Below, in pieces: positions 9,317 to 21,285 of a stretch of 64,000 bases of DNA. Numbering within the stretch: position 1 is the first letter of the stretch; each line of letters opens with the position of its first letter. Where the stretch lies: the NCBI GenBank assembly GCA_039000515.1, contig JBCFYV010009882.1, positions 60,382,277 through 60,446,276 of the forward strand. The letters run 5' to 3'. Under the pieces are notes generated by a model. The model made no database searches. It worked only from the letters and a program-made list of their open reading frames with translations, and was not told the origin of the DNA. The position numbers were made by a program, and so were the translations under genes. The DNA comes from Timema cristinae (taxonomy: Eukaryota > Arthropoda > Insecta > Phasmatodea > Timematidae).

Positions 9317-9633
9317 CTCGCTTAGAGCGATGGATTGGTGGCATCTACAACTGGGAAACTAAGCACTGGGTTTGGGGAGCCACTGGTGAAGACCTAGTAC
9401 ACCAAGGATTTTCCAGACAAAATCCTAACACTGACCACAAATGGCACTGCATCATGATGGATCCTACCAACCACTACCGCTGGAATGCTAAAAGTTGTGT
9501 CCACAAGAAGCATTACATCTGTGAGACGCCATTAAAGAAAGTACGCAAGAAGGGCAATAAGAAACTTGCTAGAAAACAAAAGAAAAACACGAACATAAAT
9601 AAGTCTAGCCTAGCTCATGGGGATTTTTCATGA
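9317..9633 (+). CDS. C-type lectin-domain protein, terminal exon (partial gene)
   Basis: A pyrimidine-rich tract ending TTTTTGCAG precedes an exon that enters in phase (two bases, then 104 codons and TGA at 9631-9633). It encodes the carboxyl half of a C-type lectin fold: a WIGG motif at codons 5-8, aromatic strands, and three of the four canonical cysteines (codons 44, 60, 68). The fourth is expected on an upstream exon not seen here. The usual WND calcium site is WNA and no EPN or QPD motif is visible, so calcium-dependent sugar binding is doubtful. After the domain comes a strongly basic Lys/Arg tail (codons about 73-92). An AATAAA at 9662-9667 is a suitable polyadenylation signal. The viral island lies just upstream, where the intron should be. 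Confidence 0.82.
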
Positions 9634-10670
9634 TTGGTGTATATGTACCAAGATATATTACAATAAATACACCAGACAAACAAAATACTAGTCCAATTCC
9701 ATTTTCTGGACGATCCAAAACCCTATAAACTATGTTATATTATCACGTATTTGACATTTTAACGAAACATCATGTAAGGGTGATTTATATGTATATATAT
9801 ATATATATATAATTTTTTTTAAATAATTTGTGTGGAGAGTTGAATTATTCTAATATTGTTCATATAATAGCTATAAATATTGAGCAGTTATCCAAGTTAC
9901 TTAAACAAGTGTTCACTTGGCCTTTATACCATATCTTAAAGGTGCTGTGCCATACAATTAACTTTGGTATTTTTCCATTTATGTTTGGAATTTTTACATT
10001 TAAGTTTGGTGTTTTTTCATATGAAGTACTCTGTAACATTCAGAGGCTATCTAGATATAAACATTCAAGGAGTATAATGCTCTCTACACCATTTTTGTGT
10101 AAGCCTATGTTTTAAAATGTATGTACGTCAAGAGATCGCCCCAATCTGAATATATAATATCAAATTGATAAAAATTTCTGATAATATCTCATAATCTTAA
10201 AATAATTGATATAATGTCCCCTTCCAACACTTTATTCACTTGTCAACCTTTTAGATCCCTTATTATAGTACTCATCTTCGTCCAAATCTGATACAGGTTG
10301 AAGATAATTATGGAAGGTTGTAGTACTTACACTGGAGAGTAGTATGAGAAATTAATTCTAGGCTGTTTGGAAAGAGAAAGTTTCAGGATGGTAGGCGGGT
10401 AGTTTATTCGTTTGTTGAAAGCAATTAAAATAAGTGTCATTATTTTAACAAGCTATAATTGTTGATGGTACGATATAATATCACCACATTTCATGAGTTA
10501 TAAGTGGCCAAGATTATTATTTTACACTTTTTATTGGTCATTTGTAAAAACAACTGTTGAATGTATGATACTTGTATATAGTCCTGCAAAATATGCTGAT
10601 GAGATGTACAGTACACAATGGAATAGTAATAGATGAGAGAACAATGATTTTTAGTTATAAAATCTGCTTA
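9634..10670. other. 3' UTR and AT-rich intergenic DNA
   Basis: It contains the probable polyadenylation signal of the lectin gene, a (TA)n run near 9788-9812 and otherwise unique AT-rich sequence. Small open frames here lack support. Confidence 0.5.
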
Positions 10671-10925
10671 AGTGGCCACACGGTCTAAGATGTCACTCTC
10701 GTTTTAGACTAGACTGCTGATGACAGGTAGACTGGGGTTTGAATCCCACTCGGGTGTACTTATGGTGGTTTTTCCAAAATGGTTTTCCCCTATCCCTCCA
10801 CTACATTTTGGATACATTTCCTCTAGATTCGACCTTCCTCATCCCTAGCTCATTAGCGTAATTAGAACAGATTCGTATAACCTGGATAGGTAATAACACG
10901 CGATGCTAAAAATAAAAAATAAAAA
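10671..10925 (+). repeat. SINE family A copy
   Basis: tRNA-like head with a GGTTTGAATCCC B box, then the family body (GGTGGTTTTTCC, TTCCTCTA), CATTAGCGTAATTAG and a decayed GTATAACCTGGATAGGTA tail ending in an A-rich run. Confidence 0.8.
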
Positions 10926-13012
10926 TAAGCTATCAAGCAACTAAATAGTGGTCAAATTATATAGTATTTAACAATAAAAAGGTACTTTTCTTCATATACC
11001 TGGATAGTTTTATTTATATCATTTTGTAATACATAATGTAATTATTCCGAATTAATTTAGTTTTATATCCAACTGTAGTAATTAAGTTTACTAGTTATCA
11101 GTAATTGATAATTGCAAATATGGATTTGATACTCACTAGCCTTCTTTAAAGAAACAAGGGTACGCTTTTTTTTTGTTAGCAACTCTCAACGCCCTGTACT
11201 ACACTCACCACTAAACAACATGCCAAATAGGCTCTCAATTAAGTATCTTCAACGTATTAACTTAAGAAATGCCAAGCTTCCCTTTGAATGATAATTTTAA
11301 TACGCATATTTCCATTATTTTTAAGTTATTCTCAAGTAAATCGTTTGACCTTAACTGTATATCAGTAGGGTATCAATAAAGGATTGGATAAAGTTATTGT
11401 AAGCTCACAGATTTTTTTCCCCCGGCAGTAGGACTCATTACTCGTAACACAAAGGAATGGTTGCAGTAAATATAAACTGTTGATGTTAATTTGTACACAC
11501 TTCAAAAAGTGAGGATTTCAGGTTGGGCTCCTAACGCAATCAATCTCCAAGATTATGAATGTTATTTTAGTAATATTTTGCATTAGGCATATTTTGTCAA
11601 ATTAATAAGGATTTATAAACTTTTTGCATTTGAGTACTTAAAAATAAATCTCTGACTTGTGTAAGTTAACTAAAACAAATGTCCCTATAACATCAATAAG
11701 AGATAAATATCAACGAACGCTACTAATTTATAAAATACAATAAGTTTGGATAAGATATGTCTAACTCGATTTACAAAATTTGTGATTGAATGCAATTAAT
11801 ATATCATAAAGATTGACCACATGGCTAGGCTTATATACTCTATTGCTGATAGAAAGTAATGTTTGATATCAGTTAAATAATTACATCTATAGCTATGTGA
11901 ATAATTGATGTATATAAATTATAACCCAGCGAGCATGTAGAGAACGTTGACCAAACCTGTTCCTGATGCAAATTACAGACAAAAAGAAATCCATACTCTA
12001 CAAATAATTGTAAACTTACAACTATATTATAAGGTTGATTATAAAGTTGACAATGTAAAGTGTGATCATAAAAAGTTGCTGGCCTTTCAGTTCAAGGATT
12101 ATTGCAAAGCGAACTTTTTTTGCCTCTGGAACTGAAAGGAAATTAAAGCATGAATTTTACAGGGTAAAAAATTTAAACATAAAACAAAATTGTTTTTTTT
12201 TATTTTGTCAGACCTACCTTTATGTTTCTGATTACAGGGTTTTATTATCTTACGAACGTTTTAAAGTAGATTTATTAATAAAGATGGACCATCATTATTA
12301 CAGCTAAATCAGTTAACTTTAATAACAGCTTTAAGTGAGTATAGCCAATAGAGGTAAGACGCAGTGATAAAAATGTAAAAATCTATTTTTATTATTTCAA
12401 GTCAAGTTTCTTGTATGTTAAATTATTAATGAGTTCATATCAGTGCGCTTGTTAAGAAAAATATATTGTTGTTGTGTTGTAAAAATATATGATTTTAATT
12501 ATTTCAACATGTGTTTAAATTTTACTGTAATTATTTGTTTGGTAACAAATACAGAAAAAATTAATATCCCCGAATAAAAATAATAACAAAAATTCTAAAT
12601 TATATTTTGGAACATTTGTTATTTTATCTTTATACTTATTTTGTTTGATTTCCTTATTTAGTATAGATTCGAAATTTGAGTTTTATTAAATTATTCTCTC
12701 TGCTATAATTATATGCTAAAATTGTATCACAATTTCGCTCTATCCTGCAGGGGCATAGCGTTTCCCCAGATTATCTATCGGGCATCGAACAAAGATGAAT
12801 AACAACGTTTCATAAGCTTTTATTAGATTATAAATATCTCCTAAAGTGAGAAAACTTAAATAAATGCTTCTATCATGGAGAATATAGTATGTATTTATTT
12901 CCTTTCACCTATTAAGATTCTCCTCATTTTGTAGCAAATATTTTTTTCTAGTTGTCATCACTCCTTTCAGATTTCCACCCTCTAACACTACTCTAGGGGT
13001 ACCTCTACTGGG
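10926..13012. other. AT-rich unique DNA, no gene recognised
   Basis: Sequence is dominated by A/T with small open frames (for example near 11947-12307) that have biased low-complexity composition and no recognisable domain. No repeats of note. Confidence 0.5.
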
Positions 13013-13322
13013 CGCACTTGAATTGCGGGATAAGGTATACCTGCCAGCAGACATTCAATTAGGGCCTACTCAAATGCAGATTAAAGTATACCTGTCAGAC
13101 TGTCCACACAAATTGTGGAACAACCTGTTATTCTCCACTCCTAACCACTAATGTAACCAAATTTAACTAAGCCTAAGCTAACATACTTCAACCTAACCTA
13201 GCCTAGCCTAGCCTAACCTCTATGTTCCATTTTGAACAAAGTCATTATGAATTTAATTTTTACTCCTCTGTTTGTGTAAGGGTATTACCGAGCTCGGATG
13301 ATTTGTTCCGCAATTCGTGTGC
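13013..13322. mobile_element. Non-autonomous TIR element with GAATTGCGG ends
   Basis: The left end GCGCACTTGAATTGCGGGAT matches the inverted right end (GTGCACACGAATTGCGGAAC), bounding about 310 bases. The interior carries a run of CCTAG/CCTAA pentamers (about 13190-13217). No coding capacity and no certain target duplication. Confidence 0.6.
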
Positions 13323-13445
13323 ACTACTTCTATTAACCTCGAGAAGATGCTAGTCTCGACAAAGTTGTCAAATACAGTAATGCATTATCACCCGTTTGTG
13401 AACCACTACCACGGAGATAAAAGGTATGTGAACGCTCCAGGATAG

Positions 13446-13749
13446 TGTTTATCAACCTTTTTCAATGCATGGCACATTGAACAAGGTCGTAAGATTGTCA
13501 AGGCACAACACAATTTTTTTAAGGAAAGATTTTATCATTAAAAATGTAAGATTGTGTTTAGTAAATAAATAAAATATTAACAATCCTGTCATTTAAAAAT
13601 AAAAATTATGTTAATTATTGATTTAACAAATAAATATTATTTTCAATCCTCAATTTTATATATTTTTTTCGCTTCTTTTTTACTTCTCCTCCCAAACTTC
13701 CGTGGCACACCTATGCTAACCCTTCGCGGCACACAGGTTGAAGCTGATT
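13446..13749. mobile_element. hAT-type MITE, about 304 bp
   Basis: The left end TGTTTATCAACCTTTTTC and right end GGTTGAAGCTGATT are imperfect terminal inverted repeats of the hAT CAGTG-TTCAACC class. The flanking octamers CAGGATAG (13438-13445) and CAGGAGAA (13750-13757) look like a decayed 8-bp target duplication. Interior is AT-rich and ends in a GCGGCACAC phrase typical of such MITEs. Confidence 0.6.
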
Positions 13750-13778
13750 CAGGAGAATGTCCGAGTTAAAAGGCTACA

Positions 13779-14250
13779 CCTACACTGGAGCCGTCTTTCG
13801 CCCGACCCGGCCTGACCGGACAGGATAAGACTCCCCGGCCCGATCCAACTTGACTTTTGTGCCTACACTGGAGCCGTCTTTCGCCCGACCGGACTGGATA
13901 AGACTCCCGGCCCGATCTAACTTGACTTTCGTGCCTACACTGGAGCCGTCTTTCGCCCGACCGGACTGGATAAGACTCCCCGGCCCGATCCAACCCGACT
14001 CTCGTGCCTAAACTGGAGCCGTCTTTCGCCCGACCCGGCCCGACCGGACTGGATAAGACTCCCCGGCCCGATCCAACTTGACTCTCGTGCCTCAACTGGA
14101 GCCGTCTTTCGCCCGACCCGGCCCGACCGGACTGGATAAGACCCCGGCCCGATCCAACTTGACTCTCGTGCCTACACTGGAGCCGTCTTTCGCAGAATCA
14201 GAATCCCCACCAGTCCGATATAACTTAACTCTCGTGCCTACACTAGTCAC
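13779..14250. repeat. GC-rich tandem repeat, 66-83-bp units, six to seven copies
   Basis: Units begin with CCTACACTGGAGCCGTCTTTCGC at 13779, 13862, 13934, 14007, 14090, 14171 and 14237 (the last incomplete). Length differences come from presence or absence of short CCCGGCC-type blocks. Both strands are partly open because of low stop density, but the translations are repetitive and not a real gene. The array is a GC island in AT-rich surroundings. Confidence 0.9.
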
Positions 14251-15135
14251 GCATGGAAATAGTTTGACTCGAGATCTGGTATAAGACCTTCAACATGAAC
14301 GTGTCTGATGATGATTAAGAACTATTTTTATTGTATAGTAATAATTTAAGTTTGAAAATGGCTATTAACCGAAAAAGGACGTGGGTGCATTAGTTTAATA
14401 TAGAGAGGAGTGGAAGTGACTAATTCACTACGTGTTTACCACTGCGATAACATCCAGAAAAGTTTAAAGATTATCATAGGATGATCATAGAAACATTTGA
14501 CTATATTGTAAGAGCGATTGAAGGAGACCTGGAAAGGAAAAGCAGCTTCCGGACGTGTTTTGAGCAAGAATAAGTATATTTGGTTATTTTTTGACATAAT
14601 CAAATGGTAAATAAATAAATAAATATAAAGAAAAAAATCAAAGAAAAAAGGAAGCGCTAAAAAATACATGATATAGAACTCCACTAGAACTTTCTCGCTC
14701 TATTGTTTAGTAATAGAGATATTTACTCAAAATTAGTAATATAATATACACTAGCAAACCCGAGAACAAATTGCGCTAGACATACGTAAAACATTTTTTA
14801 TTCATGGTTTTAAATTTCATAATATTATTTTCAAAGAAAGAACGTCTTCTTTTGTATATTTGGACCCATAAAAAATATCGATATTGGGTCCCCAAGGGTC
14901 AACATTTCATATTAAAATTTTGACTTCCGGTTAATTTTTTTGTCATTTTACTAGGGGGTGCACATATTATGTTTATCGCATTGTTATTAAATTTCTTTTT
15001 TATAAATTTTGACCAGAAAAATAGGAAATTATTGACTATTGAGTCTAAAATGAGAAAGAATCGCTATAGCCAATTTAGAGAAAATGGAATTTTTCTCTTT
15101 TAATCTTCTAGTAAACTGCAATTAATTTTAGGCGT
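14251..15135. other. AT-rich DNA with a 30-bp palindrome
   Basis: No gene seen. At 14862-14891 GGACCCA and TGGGTCC arms flank an AATATCGATATT core, forming an almost perfect cruciform-capable palindrome. Confidence 0.5.
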
Positions 15136-15382
15136 TCGGGTTATACGCACTTACGCTAATGTGGAGTTAGGGTGATTGTGAGATGAAATGAAGGACCTAC
15201 AGTTTAACGTGGAATCCGAACCACGGTGGAGGCCTGGCATTCCCCACATTCACAAGATGTATTGTCAGAGGTGAAGGAAGGGTTTGGAAATCAGATAAAT
15301 TTGTGCCGGGACCGAGGATTGAACCCCAGCCGCCAGCACAGAAGTCTGACACCTTACCCCTAGACCACCAGACCACCTATAA
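15136..15382 (-). repeat. SINE family B copy, minus strand
   Basis: Read on the minus strand: a tRNA-like head (GGTGGTCTAGGGGTAAGGTG), a GGTTCAATCC B box, a body containing TTGTGAATGTGGGGAATGCC and CACCGTGGTTCGGATTCCAC, and the CATTAGCGTAAGTGCGTATAACCCGAACG tail start. The terminal TAA repeat is lost. Confidence 0.85.
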
Positions 15383-15540
15383 TAAATAAACATAAAACCT
15401 AAATCTTTAACAAAAAAAAATAATTTTAGCAATAATTACTCTAAGAAATGCTAGAATGGCCCTTGTAATTTAATTGAAACACGCTATTTAATGTTAAACT
15501 AATATCAGGCTAACTCAACTAAAACTAGACAGGACAAATG

Positions 15541-16768
15541 CACGGGCGTCGTTATCGGGATATGGGAGAGTGCGGGGGGGGGGGGGGGGGACAAGCCCCC
15601 TCCCCCCAAATAGTATTCTCAGAAAGGAACGTTTAAAAAAGTACTGAATTTGGAAAAACCTGTTTCTCACAGTGGTGGTGTAAATAAGTCAATTTCAATG
15701 TTAAAAATGTTAGTACAACATAGTTTTGTTAATAATATAGTATATATTTGGCAGCTTGACTTCTTAGTTAACAATGATTGACAGTTTACTTTCTAATTTC
15801 CAGAACTCATTAGACAAGACTAGCTGTATTTTATATTTGTCTTGGAAATAGTTCCTTTTTATTTTTGCTGGAAGGAATTATACCCTTAAATACTCCTCAA
15901 TATTTTCATTGATTATTTCCAGCCTGTGTTGCCAAGTTAATGGGGTTTTCCCTAAATCTGTTGATTTTTCAGAACTGTCATAAAATTATTTTATTATATA
16001 ATGAATCCCATCTTTCAAAACCTCGCACCCTGCTGTTTTCAACTACCAACTGCGAGTGTTACTACACACACCTTAGTGAACCGAATTTGTTTTCAAATAT
16101 CGAGACGTTAATTCGTCTACTACTCGTGTTGCCAATAGTTTTTAGTTCACTGCGAGACTAAAAACCTACTTAAGACCAAGTATGACACAAAAACGACTAA
16201 ATCACGTTGCAGTTTGTCACATGCACAAATACGTATTAGATAGCATCAATATAAAAGAAGCAGCGAGGTGTTTTAGTCAGAAAAATGAAAAAGATTATCC
16301 AAGTTTGAATCAATGCATTAATATTATTAAGGTGATTTATCTATATGATTAATACATTAGCTAAATAAGTTATCACATATTTGTTATTCATTTGGTAGAA
16401 AATGATTTTTTTCTTTAATGTGAAAGGAAAATTGGTTATTTCTAGGGCCGTAGCAGCAAAAAAAGGTTTTAACCCATCTTCCAAAGTATGAATAGCAATC
16501 TAGTTTTTTTTTTCTCATCAAGCTTGTAGCTTAATGGAGTTTATTAAATTTTCTAATAGCTACAATCTGAATTATGTGTTAGAACACTTTAAAATGCTTC
16601 ATAAAATATTTTTATAAAAAAAAACTGTACAACTCAATTTGGGGACGCCACCACGGACCATTGCAAGTACCCCTTCCCTCTCTACCGCTCACCCCTTCCA
16701 CCCATAAAAACTGAGTACGGACGTGTCCCCCTCTCCCCCACCAAAAAAAGAGCTAGCGACGCCTATGG
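15541..16768. mobile_element. Candidate 1.2-kb TIR element with GGGCGTCG ends and G-rich subterminal tracts
   Basis: The left end CACGGGCGTCGTTA faces an inverted right end (CATAGGCGTCGCTAGCTC on the minus strand). Both are followed inward by G-rich tracts, including an uninterrupted run of 18 G after 15573. Flanks GGACAAAT and GGTCAAAA could be a decayed 8-bp duplication. The interior has no recognisable transposase; an open frame at 15940-16161 has no domain. Confidence 0.45.
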
Positions 16769-17472
16769 GTCAAAACAACAAAATATGAAGTGAAGTAATA
16801 GTATTAATAAAATAAATATAATAAAAATTCTTATGATTTATTATTTTATCATTTATTTCAAAAAGGATTACCAGAATGGCACTTGGAATTGCATCGTACA
16901 TTATTTTTTAAGCAAGCACACTTTTCATCACACTGTATTTGCCTAAACATTTTCTGAATCCTTGACCAGTCCGTCACTTTGAGCTATAGCAACAGACTAG
17001 ATCGATGTCACGAAATTTGGTACTTCTTCAATTGTAATTATTATTGGTTCACACACACACACTGAACCGGAACCGAGAATACAGCTGATTGATACGACCA
17101 TTTCTTGTTCCAACCGAAAAAATCCTTCGTTCATATTTTCCATTATAACAGCTAAAATATATCTGGCGTCTCCTCTTCCTTTGTCAACTTCAGGTACTGG
17201 AATACGGACTGTAATGCCTACATAGACCTAGAATTATAGAATTATATCTATATGGTATTAATTTCATTTTCTTAAGTCTTGACCTTCTAAATATTCTTTG
17301 GCTTCTTATCTTTCCTTCTATATATTCGTTTGATTTAAACACAACCTACAGACCTTACGTCCAATTTTATCTTCAAATTATAGTGTTATGAGCATGATGT
17401 GTGGGCATATTGTTCACATTTTCAACAAAATAGGTTATTGTCGTAGGCTGCAACCTTAAATAATCTAGACTG
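16769..17472. other. AT-rich DNA, nothing recognised
   Basis: No convincing frame, repeat or RNA gene; a short CA microsatellite lies near 17051. Confidence 0.4.
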
Positions 17473-17934
17473 CAGGGGTATTCAACTCGAGGCCTGTGGG
17501 CCACTTGCGGCCCGTGGTAGCAATTTTTGCGGCCCACTGGTTCATGAAAAATATAAATTATTTCCAGAGGAAAAATAATGACAAACACAGATATATATTT
17601 TTCATAATCAACTAATAAAATAAATATTTGATGTCATTTTATAAACGATTTTTGCCTTTTTCATGAAGAAAAGTATTGTGTTTTAATACAAATTTACTTC
17701 AAACTGGCAAATGACAGCTTTTGTCTACAAGACAAATCGCGCAACCTCCTGTTATGAAACAACAGAGAACATACTTCACGAGAACTTCTAATCCCTAGTG
17801 TAATTATAAGATTGAGCTGTTATGAATATTTTAATATTAATTCAATCCTAATAATATCGGTACAGTATTGCAGCCCACGAGCCAACAGAGACAGAAAATT
17901 TGGCCCCTGGACATAAAAAGGTTGAAGACTCCTG
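17473..17934. mobile_element. hAT-type non-autonomous element, copy 1
   Basis: Begins CAGGGGTATTCAACTC and ends GGTTGAAGACTCCTG, an imperfect hAT-like terminal inverted repeat. It is homologous along its length to 40237-40757, sharing TGCGGCC, CCCACTG-TTCATGAAAA, ATAATCAACTAATA, TATCGGTACAGTATTGC and CCCTGGACATAAAAAGG. Subterminal GCGGCCC motifs are also hAT-like. Non-coding. Confidence 0.75.
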
Positions 17935-19499
17935 ATCTATAGCGTGCAAGAATGTCGTAAGCCTAGGAACTCAAATTGTCAATTGTTCTGAGTCAGCAGT
18001 TACGTACTCGTACTAGGTCATGTTTTCAAAAACATAGATTGTTTTGCCGATTAGCATAACATATAAGTATTGGCAAAACTACTAACTTGAGGAAACACCC
18101 CTCCTTTTTTTGTAAATAGCAGCGAGTTTTAGACCTTTTCAGGAGAGGGCGGCTGGAGAAGGACACCAGTTGTCAAGGCAATTGTCCCTTTTCATTTGGC
18201 GTGTAAATGCAAGGCCATGGGAACAAACTGTTATCTTCAAGAATTTTTATTGTTTTGCAATTTTCTTTGAGGTAACGAACGGTTTGTTAAAGAAAAAAAG
18301 CATGTTGCTTAAGTTATACTTTTTATATACACACCCCCTCTATAATTTTAACAGTGATCAAATAAAGAGAAAATTGACATTTTTCAATAGAAAACTGTCG
18401 GTTTCATAACAAAAATAAGAAAATGTGACAATTAATAAACATCGATACATTATCTTAGAAGGAGTGTTGAAAATATTAACATAAAAATTTCACTCGTTCT
18501 TGAGAAAACTGATATTTCCAAACGTATAATTTTTCCGCAAGACCTGTCCGGTAGCTAGCGCCATCTACGGTTTCCGTGATACATCTCCTCTTTTTGGCGC
18601 GGAAGGATACTTGGGTCGGTTGTGAAGCCACACCACGCCTTTCACCCTTTCACCCACTATCACACAAAATAGTTTTTAGACTTGCGCTTGACAGGACCAA
18701 AGGCCTTAAGGGGATAGTTCAAAGTGCCTTACATACTCAGCTACCAACTTGTGGAGAGAGTATCCTACAGCTTGAGTCACTGTTCAGTACGGAGGAGGAC
18801 GCCCCAACCCATCTTTGAAGTATGAGTTAGAAAACAGCCAGGGTACGCGGGTGGTCGTGTGTTCGACACATGCTAGAGTTATAACACATTTATATGATTG
18901 AACAAGAATTAAAATTGATTAATTCCCACTCAATCAAATAAATAAATCATTTATTAAAATATTAATACCTAGTCTAAATAAAACTAATAGGCTATAATAA
19001 CTATTAAAAATAAAACTTAATTTACACAGTAAAATTCTAAATAAAATGACCTAATATATTTTAATATACACTTTTGAAATCACAAACCAACATTCTATTT
19101 TAACTAATTACGTAATTTAGGTCTATAAGCATAAATAAACAAAAGCAGAATTTAAAATTAATAAATTTAATGGAAACCAATGTAAAAACAACAAATGATA
19201 TTCACGAATGCAACCCATAGAACAATTTAATAAACGTGAATAGGTTATACCATGTTGTCTATAAGAATATAAAAATTATAGATAAGCTGCAATAAAAAAT
19301 AAATTAATACTAATATTAACTGACGAGTAGGGACATTAATAGAACGAGGACCTCTTTCTAAACTCTTTCAAATACTTCTAAAACCTACATCACATTTATA
19401 CACTCGTATGATAATTAATATATTTCATTAAACAAGACCAAAACAAACACCACCATTATTTGTCGCTGCCTAACCATCCCACTAAGCCATCCTGAAAGT
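17935..19499. other. AT-rich unique DNA
   Basis: Contains a more GC-balanced stretch at 18540-18830 with an open frame (18576-18818) that I do not recognise. Otherwise unique AT-rich sequence. Confidence 0.4.
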
Positions 19500-20517
19500 C
19501 CAACTCTAGGTGCACATCTAAACAAGCCCTCGTAATGTGACCTCTTAATAACAGAGTTAAGATCTTTGTTTGTCATAAAGTGAATATATTTTAGCCCGTT
19601 ACTCCAGGAAATGGATTGATTGACTTGCATAAAGTTGTCAAATTGTTTTATATGTCTTGGTTAGCCGACGCTACCCTGGCTCTGGCTTTATCTTGGCTTA
19701 CCATGAACGATCTTAAGCTCTGGCCAAGTTATTTTTAATTCATCTAAAAGTTTATTAAAGAATTTTCTGCCTTTGTCGGTTTGAAGAGTACATGGAATGT
19801 CAAATAACAGGGACTATATCAAGCAACTGCGTTACGACTTCTTCTGCTCTCTTTGTTTGAAGAAGTCTTAACACAATAAACTTAGTAAGATGGTCTAAGT
19901 AAACTAAAATAAATTTTTAGTTGCCATCATGTTGAGACTGGAAATCTTTAAGGTCTACTTGACATCTTGAATTCAGTACTGAAAATATCGTTGGTTTAAC
20001 AGCAACGCCTTTCTTTCCCATTTTTATTTTTTGTTGACAAGGCTCACAAAAAAATGTCATTTTGAGTTGTATTTTTAAAACGACGGCCAAGTTCTTTTAT
20101 CGCATGGTATCTACTACCATGTCTAATAGATACATGCGTTTTATATAAAATATCAAACAATTCATCATTTGAACAATAATACACAACATCAGTTTTTGCA
20201 TCTATCACTGGTAATATTAATTGTTCAACTCTCTGAACTTCAAGGAAATCATAACTTCTAAGTAACCAATAGCCATGTGGTACCTACTTGTCTTCTATTT
20301 TAGATTTATTCACTTTTGTTATCAAAGTTGATAACATTTCACAGAGAATCAAAGCACTGTTCTCGTTGACGTCACGTTTACTCAGTAAAGATTTAATCCT
20401 CTCTTTCATTACGTCTTTTTTGTTTACATCATTCACACTTAAAGAACTCATTGTCCAAGTCCATGCAAAAACTGTCACAAATAAAGCACATAGTAACTTC
20501 TCAACATTAATAAGCAT
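19500..20517 (-). pseudogene. KRBA2/Ginger-type integrase (rve core) pseudogene
   Basis: On the minus strand, from about 20517 leftwards, pieces in several frames reproduce the order of the KRAB-A domain-containing protein 2-like/Ginger integrase family. First comes a charged amino-terminal helix region (20284-20517). A YWLLRSYD segment follows (about 20255-20275), then an integrase zinc-binding His pair (about 20110-20140). The core has SRCQVDLKDFQSQ (about 19935-19975) and LDHLTKF (about 19880-19900). Further on are LQTDKGRKF, matching LQSDNGREF with its catalytic Asp (about 19770), WPELKIVHGKPR (about 19700-19735), and a SWSNGLKYIHFM...IKRSHYEGLF tail (about 19520-19610). Stops and frame changes are present, so it is dead. 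Such integrases derive from Gypsy-like or Ginger mobile elements. Confidence 0.8.
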
Positions 20518-21285
20518 ATGTTTGGCAACAATACTACTACTAAAATGTTATCAGTTGGTAATTATATTATTTCCCAATATTTCATTTTAAAACTAAATTC
20601 TATATTTCACCACATATAGTGTCGTTAAATAATTTGTAGTGTAGATTATTTTAATTCACTTGTCAAATTCATACTAAATCTTTCCATCAATAAAACAAAC
20701 ATCACTATAAATATATTATATTTACATATATCCCTGCATAATATCATGTACTCAATCACTGGTTATAAAACAAGAAATTAAACCTGATGTTGAAGAAATT
20801 GGCTTTTAGATATCATATTTATATATTTCATGAACACTAGCTTCTGTTTTAAAAACCAGTATAACTGAGTGGTCAGTTTACTGAAGAGAACAAGTTTGTA
20901 AGGAATAAGGTCAAGGAAATGTAACAGAAAATATTGATGGAAAACCACATTTGAAAAAAAGAAAGAATTTGTTTAATCGACCGGTATCAGAATTCTATCA
21001 TTTTCGGTCAACCTTCGGTTAGATCTCCAGATAACAACCCTAATTCAAGAAACTGAGTAAGTTTAGGTAATAAATTAATAGTAGCATTTTCCTTTATTAA
21101 CATTCGAAACAATATTACTTTGATAAAAAAATAGTGAAAACATTAATTGGTTGTTACTTTAAATTTTTTGTAAAATTGAATGAACTGAACAATGTTGATG
21201 ATTACAGATAATTAAAATATCGTTAAATAAATTATACATTTGTTTTAACACTGCTTACTCTATTTTCACACTCAATATAATCTGA
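20518..21285. other. AT-rich DNA, nothing recognised
   Basis: No coding or repeat features beyond simple AT-rich sequence; terminal repeats for the neighbouring integrase relic were not found. Confidence 0.4.

Noticed and set aside
11947..12307. Two small plus-strand genes
   Set aside because: Composition matches random AT-rich DNA and no motif is present.
13190..13217. Telomeric repeat array
   Set aside because: Only about five CCTAR pentamers, internal to a MITE; far too short for a telomere or interstitial array.
13766..14284. Arg/Ser/Gly-rich protein frames over the GC-rich tandem repeat
   Set aside because: They are frames through a tandem repeat on both strands, without start context or domain.
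18576..18818. 80-aa coding exon
   Set aside because: Unrecognised, no splice sites that make sense, and not conserved in motif.
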